Shown: piece after piece, positions 18,310 to 26,867 of the stretch | Numbering within the stretch: position 1 is the stretch's first letter | Layout of the letters: each line of letters opens with the position of its first letter | NCBI GenBank assembly: GCA_963796565.1 | Contig: CAWCMA010000001.1 | Span: 434,001-498,000 of the forward strand | Length of the DNA: 64,000 nt | Source: JAKAVN01 sp963796565 | GTDB taxonomy: Bacteria; Desulfobacterota; Binatia; Binatales; Binataceae | Reading direction: 5' to 3' | Position numbers and translations under genes: made by a program | Notes under the pieces: generated by a model | The model's database searches: none | What the model saw: the letters and a program-made list of their open reading frames with translations, nothing else | What the model was told of the DNA's origin: nothing

Positions 18310-19090
18310 CCCGGCATCAATACTCGCCGCGGTTCGCGCGGCCGCCGCAATCCACGGTCTCAACTTGTGCGCCGCGGTCCCACTCGCACGCTACGACGCG
18401 ATGGTCCAGCCCGAAGCGCGCGCGTCGCTCATCGATCCGGCGGCGCGTTCGATCGTGGTGCTCGGAAATGGCGGCGGCGATTTCTGGACGGCATTCAAAC
18501 GGCACGCGGCGCGCAACCCTGGATGGTGGGAGCGCGAAAATCCGCTCGACGACTTCACTCGCGAGGTGGTCGAACGCGAGGTCGCGGCGCCGCTCCGCGA
18601 AGCCGCGCTCCGCTGCACCATAGTCCATCCGTTCATGCACGGCGGACCGACGCTCAACTTCGTCGAGCTCGGCAAGGCGGCGGGAATCGCCGGGCCGAGT
18701 ATCTTGGGCGTCGTGGTGCATCCGGTTTTCGGCCCGTGGATCGCGTTTCGCGCGGCGCTGCTGCTCGACGTGGCGCCCGAGGTTCTGATTGACGCGCCGG
18801 GCGAAGCCTTCGGCTTCGATCCCTGTCCCGGATGCGTTCCGCGCAGTTGCATCGGCGCGTGTCCGGTCGGCGCGGTGAGTTTTCCGGCCGGATGGGACGT
18901 GCCGAAATGCTTGACGCATCGGGTCGAGGTCGAGCCCGATTGCGCCGGGCGATGCCACGCGCGGGCCGGATGCGTGATCGGTCCGGAGCATCGCTATGCC
19001 GACGATGAGCTCGCGTATCATCAGATGCGCGCGCTGCGCGCCATGCGCCCGTACTACGAAACGCACATCAAGCCCAAGCCGCGCGCCTGA
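18302..19090 (+). CDS. Cysteine-rich ferredoxin-like protein
   Basis: 262 aa from TTG 18302, which overlaps the end of the thioesterase gene; upstream sequence in this frame is a shadow of that gene. Residues 1-165 form an alpha/beta domain reminiscent of the N-terminal part of QueG-like reductases. The second part contains CPGC, CIGACP and later CAGRCHARAGC, enough Cys for one or two iron-sulfur clusters although the spacing is not that of a textbook 2[4Fe-4S] ferredoxin. No cobalamin-binding motif was recognised. Probably a redox protein; partner unknown. Confidence 0.65.
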   Translation: MPDPASILAAVRAAAAIHGLNLCAAVPLARYDAMVQPEARASLIDPAARSIVVLGNGGGDFWTAFKRHAARNPGWWERENPLDDFTREVVEREVAAPLREAALRCTIVHPFMHGGPTLNFVELGKAAGIAGPSILGVVVHPVFGPWIAFRAALLLDVAPEVLIDAPGEAFGFDPCPGCVPRSCIGACPVGAVSFPAGWDVPKCLTHRVEVEPDCAGRCHARAGCVIGPEHRYADDELAYHQMRALRAMRPYYETHIKPKPRA

Positions 19091-19247
19091 TATGATCCTG
19101 TTCGATCGGGGATCCAACCCGCTCAGGAAGCGCGGCCACGGCGAAGTTCGATCTGGCAAGCCGCCCGTCGTGCTCCGCGGCCGGCACGCCCGCGGGATCG
19201 GAGCCGGCCGAAAAGTCGGATACCAGACGCCGCGTCCGCAGGCGCGA

Positions 19248-20219
19248 TCACTTAAGCCGTTTTGCGACCTCGGTGGCGAAGTAGCTCAGGATCATGTCGG
19301 CGCCGGCCCGCTTGATCGACGTCAGCACCTCCATCACAGCGCGCTCCTCGTCGAGCCATCCGTTTAGCCCCGCCGCCCGCAGCATCGAGTACTCGCCCGA
19401 GACGTTGTAGGCCGCCACCGGGACGCGGAACTCGTACTTGGCACGGTAGATCAGGTCCAGATACGGGAGCGCCGGTTTGACCATCACGATGTCGGCGCCC
19501 TCGGCGAGGTCGAGCGCGATCTCGCGCATCGCCTCGTCGCCGTTGGGTGGATCCATCTGGTAGGAGCGGCGGTCACCGAACTGCGGCGCCGACTCGGCGG
19601 CCTCGCGGAACGGTCCGTAAAAGGCCGAGGCGAATTTGGCCGAGTAAGCCATGATCGGAATGTGCGTGAAGCCGTTTTCGTCGAGCGTCCGCCGGATCGC
19701 GCCGACCCGCCCGTCCATCATGTCCGAGGGCCCGACCATGTCGGCGCCGGCGCGTGCGTGCGAGAGGGCCTCGCGCGAGAGCAGTTCAAGCGTCGCGTCA
19801 TTATCGACGTCGTTGCCGCGTACTACGCCGCAATGCCCGTGGTCGGTGTACTCGCAAAGGCAGACGTCGGTTATCACGGCGAGGCCGGGAACGTGCTCCT
19901 TGATTTCGCGAACTGCGCGCTGCACTTCGCCCTGGTCGTTCCATGCCTCGCTGCCGTTGGGGTCCTTGCGCTGTGGGATGCCGAACAGGATGACCGCCGG
20001 AACCCCGGCCGCGTGCGTCTCGCGCGCGGCGCGCAGCACCTGGTCGACCGACATCTGCGCCACGCCGGGCATCGAGCTGATCGGACGTTTGACGTCGCGT
20101 CCCGGGCAGACGAAGAAGGGCTGGATCAAATCGTCGGGCGCGAGACGCGTCTCTCGGATCATCCGGCGCAGCGTCTCGGTACGCCGAAGCCGCCGTGGGC
20201 GATTGATTGGAAACGCCAT
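19248..20219 (-). CDS. hemB: Delta-aminolevulinic acid dehydratase (porphobilinogen synthase)
   Basis: 323 aa from ATG 20219, with GGGGGTAAG as ribosome-binding site; the longer frame upstream is not conserved. Condenses two 5-aminolevulinates to porphobilinogen. Active-site lysines are in MAYSAKFASA and VMVKPALPY (Schiff base). The metal site reads DVCLCEYTDHGHCG, the Cys-rich zinc-dependent type rather than the Asp-rich magnesium type. The other haem genes of the window (hemA, hemCD) are 10 kb away. Confidence 0.95.
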   Translation of the reverse strand: MAFPINRPRRLRRTETLRRMIRETRLAPDDLIQPFFVCPGRDVKRPISSMPGVAQMSVDQVLRAARETHAAGVPAVILFGIPQRKDPNGSEAWNDQGEVQRAVREIKEHVPGLAVITDVCLCEYTDHGHCGVVRGNDVDNDATLELLSREALSHARAGADMVGPSDMMDGRVGAIRRTLDENGFTHIPIMAYSAKFASAFYGPFREAAESAPQFGDRRSYQMDPPNGDEAMREIALDLAEGADIVMVKPALPYLDLIYRAKYEFRVPVAAYNVSGEYSMLRAAGLNGWLDEERAVMEVLTSIKRAGADMILSYFATEVAKRLK

Positions 20220-20389
20220 CGCGATGCTTACCCCCTTAAGGGCGGAGCTAGAACCTCGCCGCCGATTATATTGATGAGACGCACAGGAACGAAACAGCTT
20301 TTCGCGCCGCAAAAAGAACGACGGGCGCCCCGTATGATCGAGACGCCCGCCGTGTTTGTGGCAGGGCTTGGCCGCCTCCGTTCGCGTTC

Positions 20390-22123
20390 CTACGGAAGCG
20401 AGAGACCCGGCAGAATCTGGGTATGCTCCAGCCGGACGGCCTGCAAGCTGTGCGGATCGAGGCCCAGCGCTTTCAGGATCGTCGGAGCGACCTGGGCAGT
20501 CTGCACAGAAGTGTTGACGCTTTCGGCCGAGAACTGCGGGTTTGCCAACAGCATCATGACGTTGGTGTCGTCATGCGCGAAGCCGCCGTGCTCCGAGACT
20601 TTTTTCTTCTTGCCGGTATAGACAACCCCGACGTTGGGCGCCACGACGATGTCCGGAGTGCGCGGGTCGGTCGCCGGATCGTTGAACATCAGGTCGAGCG
20701 AAGGACCCCAGAAAATCTCTCCGCCGTTGTATCCGCCTAGCACCGGATTAGTGCCGCTTTGCAGCATCCCGACCGCCGTCGCGGTGTTGGTCGGATTACT
20801 GTTTTCCAGCCACAGCAGCGATACGTCGTCCTCGGTCGGTCCGATCTGGTTGACCTCCGAGTCGGGTAACAGCGAACTGATAATCGTCGAGGGCGCAACC
20901 CCGCTGTTATCCGCGGGAATGCGCAGGAGCGTGCTGGGATCGATAGGCGACTGCCCATGCTTGGCGGTGATGATGATCAAGGTCGAAGCGTACTCGTGTT
21001 TCTTCTTGAGCTCGGAGACCATCAAGCCGATCGAGCTGTCGATAAACTCGATCTCCTGGAACAGCGAGTCGCTGGGAGTCCCGATCGAGTCGAGATAACC
21101 GCCAGTGGTGCTGTAGCCGGTGGCTACCGAGCCGTACTGATAGACTAGCTTTTCGCCGATGCTCACCGCCTGGAAGTTCATGCCGAGGATGCTCGGCATG
21201 GGCACGTGCCCGGTGCCGTTGTGGCGTTTGCCGTCGATCTCGTTGAGGATGGCCATCACCTTGAGACCGTCATAGCACTGGATGTTCTGAAAGCTCCCGG
21301 TGTAATCATCGCCGATTGCATTTTGATCCGGCAGGAACGGCACCCCGTTGTTGAGACAAGCGGGAATGACCAGTTGCGGCGGTGCCTGGGAGGCAAAGTT
21401 GGACGCATCGGAGTTGATTTCCGGCGAATAGAAGTCGTCGACGTTGTTTCCGTTGCCGGGCCCCGAGACCGCGATGTACGCCGCGTGTTTGTCGGACCAG
21501 GCGGTGCGCCCGCCGGCTTTGTGGATTACGCCGAAGACCGTGTTGGTGCGGACAAAGTTATACGGAAAGACCGGCTTACAGTTGTTGGCGGGATCGCGCT
21601 CGAGCTTGTTTGGGTCGATCGCATTGGCTTGGCCGTCGGTTCCCCCGCCGTTCAATTGCGTCTGGTCGATGTCGATGCCTTCCTCGTATTCCGTCCGGGT
21701 GCCGATCTGGCTAGGGCACAGTCCCGGCGCTCCTGTCAGGCCGTTGCCGGTCGTTGTCGCCGGCGGCGATAGCGAGCGGTCATAAGCGACGTCATAAAAG
21801 GCTCCTACCGTGCGCGGCGAGCCGCCCGCAACGATCGCCATCAGCCCCGGAAACGAATCCGACGGCTTAGAGGTAGAACTGTTCAAATAGTTCACGCCGT
21901 GCGCGCCGAGCGCCTTGAGATTGGGGCAATACGGCGCCCCACCGTTTTTGGTGCTGATGCCGTTAGCGCAGTTGGCGTAGTCCAGCGAGTGCATCCCGTC
22001 CACGCTGATCAGCAGCACGTGGCGGATGCGGTCGCCATGCGGCTCGGCAAAACCCTGCTGGATCGACGCCAGGACCAGCAGGAAGGCGCCGATGACGACG
22101 CCCGCTCTCAAGCTCTTACGCAT
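20390..22123 (-). CDS. Secreted type I phosphodiesterase/nucleotide pyrophosphatase-like (alkaline phosphatase superfamily)
   Basis: 577 aa with a clear signal peptide (hydrophobic residues 9-26, cleavage near FAEP). The alkaline phosphatase superfamily core is visible: ISVDGMHSLDY supplies the first metal-binding Asp, SDSFPG holds the likely Ser nucleophile position, WSDKH follows in the middle, and the C-terminal half has KHGQSP and EHGGFAHDD for the remaining metal ligands. GGAGGAG lies six bases before ATG. It likely releases phosphate from extracellular esters. It is divergent from the secreted propeller-like gene, in a block that also holds pstSCAB. Confidence 0.75.
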   Translation of the reverse strand: MRKSLRAGVVIGAFLLVLASIQQGFAEPHGDRIRHVLLISVDGMHSLDYANCANGISTKNGGAPYCPNLKALGAHGVNYLNSSTSKPSDSFPGLMAIVAGGSPRTVGAFYDVAYDRSLSPPATTTGNGLTGAPGLCPSQIGTRTEYEEGIDIDQTQLNGGGTDGQANAIDPNKLERDPANNCKPVFPYNFVRTNTVFGVIHKAGGRTAWSDKHAAYIAVSGPGNGNNVDDFYSPEINSDASNFASQAPPQLVIPACLNNGVPFLPDQNAIGDDYTGSFQNIQCYDGLKVMAILNEIDGKRHNGTGHVPMPSILGMNFQAVSIGEKLVYQYGSVATGYSTTGGYLDSIGTPSDSLFQEIEFIDSSIGLMVSELKKKHEYASTLIIITAKHGQSPIDPSTLLRIPADNSGVAPSTIISSLLPDSEVNQIGPTEDDVSLLWLENSNPTNTATAVGMLQSGTNPVLGGYNGGEIFWGPSLDLMFNDPATDPRTPDIVVAPNVGVVYTGKKKKVSEHGGFAHDDTNVMMLLANPQFSAESVNTSVQTAQVAPTILKALGLDPHSLQAVRLEHTQILPGLSLP

Positions 22124-22507
22124 ATGCTCCTCCTGAAGTTAAGAAGTGAAATAGTCAAAGATCGAGGCGATTAATAATCGAAGCAAATTAATTGTGAATG
22201 GCGGCAGTGTTAACTGCTGATTGCGGGCAGTCTCGGTTGGCGAAAGGTGAATCTGAATACCGCGTTGCGCACGAACAGTCGCGCAACCGACCTTTTGGCT
22301 AATCAAATGACTACTGGAGGAACATAGCCATGGTGGAGAATCTATAGTGGTGAAGAAGCATCTCAGCCCGACTTGGACCCCTCAGAGCAATTAACCCGCC
22401 GTTAATCGCGCGATAATTCCTTCAATAGCGCAGCCTGCTACCGTCGGAGACGTACGCGATCTCTATTGCAGACATTCGCGTCTACTACGCGAGAAGGTGG
22501 AGAAATT
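22124..22507. other. Intergenic region between two divergent secreted-protein genes
   Basis: 384 bp. It holds a run of AT-rich sequence next to the phosphatase gene, a strong GGAGG at 22317 followed by a five-codon ORF (ATG 22330 to TAG 22347), an overlapping 15-codon ORF (GTG 22347 to TAA 22394) and an 11-bp-period repeat at 22390-22417. The mini-ORFs could be leader peptides but no other attenuator element is visible. Confidence 0.4.
22390..22417 (+). promoter_or_regulatory. 11-bp-period repeat (weak Pho-box candidate)
   Basis: ATTAAC at 22390, GTTAAT at 22401 and GATAAT at 22412 recur at exact 11-bp steps, the period expected for tandem winged-helix (PhoB/OmpR-type) dimers. The hexamers are less like the pstS and porin repeats. 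The first two also form an inverted repeat. It could serve either the phosphatase or the propeller-like gene. Confidence 0.35.
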
Positions 22508-23629
22508 GTGAAAGTCACCCTGAGACAAAGAGGTGCCGCGGCCAGAGCGTTGACCTGCGGTGCCTCCCTGGTGCTGCTCGCGGCGCTGCGGCCGGCGCTC
22601 GCCCAAGCGGCAGGTCCGGCGGCAGTCGCTCCCTATTCGGTTAGCACCTTTGCCGTGTCGGAAAACGAGTACAGCGCGCCTGATTCGATCACGTTCTCGC
22701 GCTACAACGTTTTCGTCGGCTACGGCAATGGCGGCGCGCCCGACGGCTCCGGCGGCGCGATGAGCACTATCGTCAAGTACAGGATGGACGGGACGGTGGT
22801 GAAAACATTCACCGTGGTCGGCCATAATGACGGCTTGCGATTCAACCGCGCGACTGGCGAGCTATGGGCGCTGCAGAACGAAGACGCGAACGCGACGCTG
22901 ATCGTCATCGACCCCAAGAGCGGCAAGCAGAAGACCTTTACGCTCGGGACCGGACCCCACGGCGGCGGCTACGACGATCTCGTTTTCGACGGCGATTCAG
23001 TTTTCATCAGCGCGTCCAATCCCTCGACCAACACCCAGCCCGGCATTGCCAGACTCAAGCTCAACGGCAACAAGGTCAAACTCACTGGCGTGATCGACGA
23101 CGACGCGTCGGCAACCGACGTGGCCACCGGGAACATCGTGACGCTCAATCTTACGGATCCCGATTCGTTAATGCTCGATCCGTTCGGCGAACTGCTGCTT
23201 GACTCCCAGGGCGACGGCGAACTCGTGATCGTGCAGCATCCCGGCCGCAAGTGCCAGAACGTGCTGGTCGTGCCTCTGACGTCGGAAGCCGGCGGGCAAA
23301 CGGCGGGCAATACCACGGCCGACGACACCGTGTTCGTGAATTCCGCGCAGGGCACGCTGCTCGTGGCGGATAAGGACGGCGAGACGGTCTATTCGATAAC
23401 CGCTCCGTATTTCGCGCCGGGCGCTGCCTATACCGCTATCGTGGCGACTGCCACACCGGGCGGAGCGACGGTTGCGGCCTTCGTCGGGCAGACCGATCTG
23501 ACCACGGGCTTTGTCACCCCGATTTTGAGCGGACTCCAGAATCCGGGCGGAATGGCGTTCATTCCTGCCGATCACGACCCGAACCTGGGGCCCGCGGCCA
23601 CAGGCGCAGGGACCAGCGAGTGCCCATAG
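22508..23629 (+). CDS. Secreted beta-propeller-like protein of unknown function
   Basis: 373 aa from GTG 22508, with GGTGGAG six to eight bases upstream. Signal peptide with cleavage near ALAQA. The mature part alternates short beta-rich segments with Gly/Asn/Asp turns (for example FNRATGELWALQNEDANATLIVIDPKSG, shown only in part: NRATGELWAL and LIVIDPKSGK), typical of YncE/NHL-type propellers. No catalytic motif is evident. It is divergent from the secreted phosphatase-like gene and sits just upstream of pstSCAB, hinting at a phosphate-scavenging role, but that is inference. Confidence 0.55.
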   Translation: MKVTLRQRGAAARALTCGASLVLLAALRPALAQAAGPAAVAPYSVSTFAVSENEYSAPDSITFSRYNVFVGYGNGGAPDGSGGAMSTIVKYRMDGTVVKTFTVVGHNDGLRFNRATGELWALQNEDANATLIVIDPKSGKQKTFTLGTGPHGGGYDDLVFDGDSVFISASNPSTNTQPGIARLKLNGNKVKLTGVIDDDASATDVATGNIVTLNLTDPDSLMLDPFGELLLDSQGDGELVIVQHPGRKCQNVLVVPLTSEAGGQTAGNTTADDTVFVNSAQGTLLVADKDGETVYSITAPYFAPGAAYTAIVATATPGGATVAAFVGQTDLTTGFVTPILSGLQNPGGMAFIPADHDPNLGPAATGAGTSECP

Positions 23630-23660
23630 TCGGGCGACTGGCGAGAGATTTGAAACTAAA

Positions 23661-23690
23661 CCGTCATCGGTCTGACACATTGTCGTAACA
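23661..23690 (+). promoter_or_regulatory. Pho-box-like direct repeats upstream of pstS
   Basis: CCGTCATCGGTCTGACAC at 23661-23678 closely matches the enterobacterial Pho box (two CTGTCAT-like heptamers with a 4-bp spacer). Aligned on the core, GTCAT (23663), GACAC (23674) and GTAAC (23685) recur every 11 bp. A PhoB-type regulator would be expected to bind here when phosphate is low. Confidence 0.6.
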
Positions 23691-23720
23691 ATTATTTGGT
23701 TCGAATGGACGCTGCGGAGG

Positions 23721-23726
23721 TATACT
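23721..23726 (+). promoter_or_regulatory. Candidate -10 box of pstS promoter
   Basis: TATACT, one mismatch from TATAAT, 39 bp before the pstS start codon. Only a weak -35-like TTGGTT lies upstream, as is normal for activator-dependent promoters. The repeats end about 30 bp upstream, farther than in E. coli pho promoters. Confidence 0.45.
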
Positions 23727-23764
23727 CTCGCCGAGCGAGCGGGCCTCCGAATGAGAGGAGATTT

Positions 23765-24832
23765 ATGAGGATTGTGCGAAACGTACTACTGCCGGTCGCC
23801 ATGTTGCTGATCGGTGTGGGGCTCGTAACCTTCGGGAGCCGTAACGAGCCGAGACTCGGCTCCGGTGGTGCGGTCGGCGCCGCGGACGCGATCACTTTGC
23901 AGGGCACTGGCGCGACGTTCCCGGCACCGCTTTATCAGAAGTGGTTCACCGAATATAACAAGGCGCATCCTGACGTGCAGATTAACTACCAGGCGCTGGG
24001 CAGTGGCGCCGGAATAAAGCAGTTCCAGCAAAACCTGGTCGATTTCGGGGCCAGCGACGCGGCGATGACCGACGAGGAAATGGCCGCGGTCAAAGACGGC
24101 GTCGTGCTATTGCCGATGACCGCGGGCGCAATCGTGCTCGCCTACAATCTGCCCGACGGCCCGAGCGAGCTCAGGCTCTCGCGCGAGGCCTACGTGGGAA
24201 TCTTCCTCGGCAAGATTACCCAGTGGAACGATCCGACTATCGCCAAGGCCAATCCGGGCGCGAAACTGCCGAATACCAAGATAACCGTCGTGGTTCGCTC
24301 GGACGGAAGCGGAACCACCTTCGTCTTCACCTCGCACTTGAGCGCCATCAGCGATGCATGGAAGAACGGGCCGGGCGCGGGCAAATCGGTCAACTTTCCG
24401 GCGGCCGTGGCGGGCAAGGGCAACCCCGGCGTGACCGCTCTGATCAAGGAGACTCCGGGCGCGATCGGCTATGTCGAGTACGGCTACGCGGTGCAAACCA
24501 AGATGCCGATGGCGGCGCTCGAGAACAAGAGCGGCAAATACGTCAAGGCCGATCTGGCGACCGGCAAGGATGCGCTCGCCAGCGTCCGATTGCCGGCCAA
24601 CTTGCGCGCCTGGATCACGGATCCCGCAGGCGCCAACTCCTATCCGATCGTTACTTACACCTGGTTGCTTTGCTACAAAAAGTACAAAGATCCGAAAACC
24701 GCAGCCACACTCAAGTCGGTAATCAAATACGGCCTGACCCAAGGCCAGTCGTTCAGCGTGGAACTCGGTTACATTCCGCTGCCCGCGAATGTCGTCAACG
24801 CGGTCAACAAGGCACTCAAACAGATTTCATGA
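23765..24832 (+). CDS. pstS: Phosphate ABC transporter, periplasmic substrate-binding protein
   Basis: 355 aa from ATG 23765, with GAGGAG seven bases upstream. Hydrophobic N-terminus (residues 7-21) for export. The mature part begins with LQGTGATFPAPLYQKWF, the typical PstS opening, and the phosphate-binding loops are GSGAGIKQF, DFGASDAAM and SDGSGTTF. It binds inorganic phosphate and delivers it to PstCA. First gene of pstSCAB; the pstC start overlaps its stop codon. A second PstS is encoded at 44387-45448. Confidence 0.95.
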   Translation: MRIVRNVLLPVAMLLIGVGLVTFGSRNEPRLGSGGAVGAADAITLQGTGATFPAPLYQKWFTEYNKAHPDVQINYQALGSGAGIKQFQQNLVDFGASDAAMTDEEMAAVKDGVVLLPMTAGAIVLAYNLPDGPSELRLSREAYVGIFLGKITQWNDPTIAKANPGAKLPNTKITVVVRSDGSGTTFVFTSHLSAISDAWKNGPGAGKSVNFPAAVAGKGNPGVTALIKETPGAIGYVEYGYAVQTKMPMAALENKSGKYVKADLATGKDALASVRLPANLRAWITDPAGANSYPIVTYTWLLCYKKYKDPKTAATLKSVIKYGLTQGQSFSVELGYIPLPANVVNAVNKALKQIS

Positions 24833-25920
24833 TCCCGAGCGAGACTGGAGCGGCACGGAATATCTACCACCCCGGCGGGCATTCGGGAGACGAAATGGAA
24901 ATGCCGGCCGGGGTGGAGATATCTCAGCCTCCGTCCGCGATCGAGATCGCGACGGATCGCATATTTCGCCGCTCAACCCTCGCCGTCGCCTGGTTCACGA
25001 TCATTCTCGTTTTCTGGGTGGTCATCAGCATCGGACGGCAGGCGATGCCGTCGATTCACACTTACGGTCTGAGCTTTCTCAGCGGAACCACCTGGGATTC
25101 CAATCGCGCCCATTTCGGAATTCTGCCCGCGATCGTGGGCACGTTGTATAGTTCAATCCTCGGACTGGCTATAGGAACGGTTTTTGGTTTAGCTATCGCA
25201 ATTTTTCTCAGCGAAGGCTTCCTGTCTTCCGGGCTCGATACCGTGCTTGGTTTCTTGCGGCTCTCAGAGTATTCGTGGCTGAACTCGTTGCCGAGCCGGA
25301 TCGAGAATCTGCTGAAAATCACCATCGAGCTGCTCGCCGCGATTCCCAGCGTGGTTTACGGGCTGTGGGGAATCTTTGTCGTGATACCATTCGTTCGCCC
25401 GCCCGCGAACTGGCTGCACGCCCATCTCGGATGGATTCCGATCTTCGGCACCGGCCTGAGCGGGCCCGGGCTGCTGCCGGCCTCGATCGTCCTGGCGATC
25501 ATGGTGCTGCCGACCATCTCGGCTATTTCGCGCGATGCGCTGGTCGCGGTGCCGCCCAAACTGCGCGAGGCCGCCTTCGGTATGGGCGCCACGCGCTGGG
25601 AAGCAATCCTGGCGATTTTCGTGCCGACCGCGGCAACCGGAATTTTCGGCGCGATCATCCTGGGTTTTGGCCGCGCGCTGGGTGAGACGATGGCGCTCGC
25701 GATGCTGGCGGGCAACGCCAACGTAATCAGTTGGTCGCTTTTTTCGCCTGCCAATACGCTCGCGGCGCTGCTCGCCAATCATTTTCCCGAAGCCGACAAG
25801 ATCGAGGTGGGTGCGCTGATGTATGCCGCGCTGGTGCTGCTGGCGATTACGCTGGCGGTTAACATCATCGGTACCCTGATCCTCCAGCGCGCCGACGCAG
25901 GCCTCAAGGGATTACGCTGA
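24829..25920 (+). CDS. pstC: Phosphate ABC transporter permease PstC
   Basis: 363 aa if started at ATG 24829, whose ATGA overlaps the pstS stop; ATG 24895 (341 aa), with GGGAGA five bases upstream, is a credible alternative. Six membrane segments are predictable, starting at TLAVAWFTIILVFWVV. The binding-protein-dependent transport signature (EAAFGMGATRWEA to GFGRALGETMALAML) is in the C-terminal third. Forms the membrane channel with PstA. Confidence 0.92.
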   Translation: MIPSETGAARNIYHPGGHSGDEMEMPAGVEISQPPSAIEIATDRIFRRSTLAVAWFTIILVFWVVISIGRQAMPSIHTYGLSFLSGTTWDSNRAHFGILPAIVGTLYSSILGLAIGTVFGLAIAIFLSEGFLSSGLDTVLGFLRLSEYSWLNSLPSRIENLLKITIELLAAIPSVVYGLWGIFVVIPFVRPPANWLHAHLGWIPIFGTGLSGPGLLPASIVLAIMVLPTISAISRDALVAVPPKLREAAFGMGATRWEAILAIFVPTAATGIFGAIILGFGRALGETMALAMLAGNANVISWSLFSPANTLAALLANHFPEADKIEVGALMYAALVLLAITLAVNIIGTLILQRADAGLKGLR

Positions 25921-26864
25921 TGGCGGCGCCGATTCAGGACTCGGCTGCAACCACCGAGCTTGACCGCGAGAGCCTGCAGAGCCTGGAGCGCTCGCTGCGC
26001 CGGCCACGCACACTTTTCAGCTACTTGATGAGTCTGCTTACCGGAGCGGCGACCATCGCGGCGCTGTTCCCCCTGTTCTCCGTGCTCTACCTGCTGGTGG
26101 TGCGTGGATCGGCGGCGCTGAACCTGAGCGCATTGCGCGAGCTTCCGCCCGCCGCGATGGCGCCCGGAGGCGGAATCGGCAACGCGATCGTGGGAACGTT
26201 TGTGATAGTTGCCATAGCCACCGTGGTTAGCGTGCCGTTGGGAATTCTGGCGGCGATCTATATCACCGAGTTTGGCCCCGACACTCGCGTTGCCTCGGCG
26301 GTGCGTTTCGCGGCCAAGGTGCTGACCGGATTGCCGTCGATCCTGGCGGGGGTTTTTGCTTTCGCGGTTATAGTCGCGGTGACGGGGGAGTTCTCTGCGC
26401 CCGCCGGTGGAGTCGCGCTGGCGCTCCTGATGCTCCCGACGGTTTTGCTTACCGCCGAAGAGGCAATCAAGCGGGTTCCGTCCAGAATGCGCGAAGCGGC
26501 CATCGGAATGGGCTCAACGCCGACGCAGGTCGTTACCAAAGTAATCGTGCCGACCGCGGCGCCCGCGATGCTTACGGGCGTGATGCTCGCGGTGGCGCGC
26601 GCTGCCGGAGAGACGGCCCCGCTGTTGTTCACCGCGCTGTTCAGCAATTTCTGGATCAGCCGGACGGCGCCAAATTTTCTGCCCAAGACTATGGGCGACC
26701 TGATGAAGCCGACCGCTTCGCTCGCGGTCATGATATACAATTTTTCCGGATCGCCATTCGAAAACCAGATAGCACTGGCGTGGACCGCGGCGCTTGTACT
26801 GGTGGCGATAGTGCTGATATTCAACGTGGTCGGCCAGGCCTTGGCCGGACGATCCGCCGACTAG
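25920..26864 (+). CDS. pstA: Phosphate ABC transporter permease PstA
   Basis: 314 aa; its ATG overlaps the pstC stop in TGATG. About six membrane segments; the EAA loop reads REAAIGMGSTPTQ with the following VARAAGETAPLLF helix, both characteristic of PstA. The N-terminal 35 residues are hydrophilic. Works with PstC and the PstB ATPase in high-affinity phosphate import. Confidence 0.93.
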   Translation: MAAPIQDSAATTELDRESLQSLERSLRRPRTLFSYLMSLLTGAATIAALFPLFSVLYLLVVRGSAALNLSALRELPPAAMAPGGGIGNAIVGTFVIVAIATVVSVPLGILAAIYITEFGPDTRVASAVRFAAKVLTGLPSILAGVFAFAVIVAVTGEFSAPAGGVALALLMLPTVLLTAEEAIKRVPSRMREAAIGMGSTPTQVVTKVIVPTAAPAMLTGVMLAVARAAGETAPLLFTALFSNFWISRTAPNFLPKTMGDLMKPTASLAVMIYNFSGSPFENQIALAWTAALVLVAIVLIFNVVGQALAGRSAD

Positions 26865-26867
26865 TCA

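Noticed and set aside
21179..21202. 9-bp-arm hairpin inside the phosphatase-like gene
   Set aside because: Too short to separate from chance in GC-rich coding sequence.
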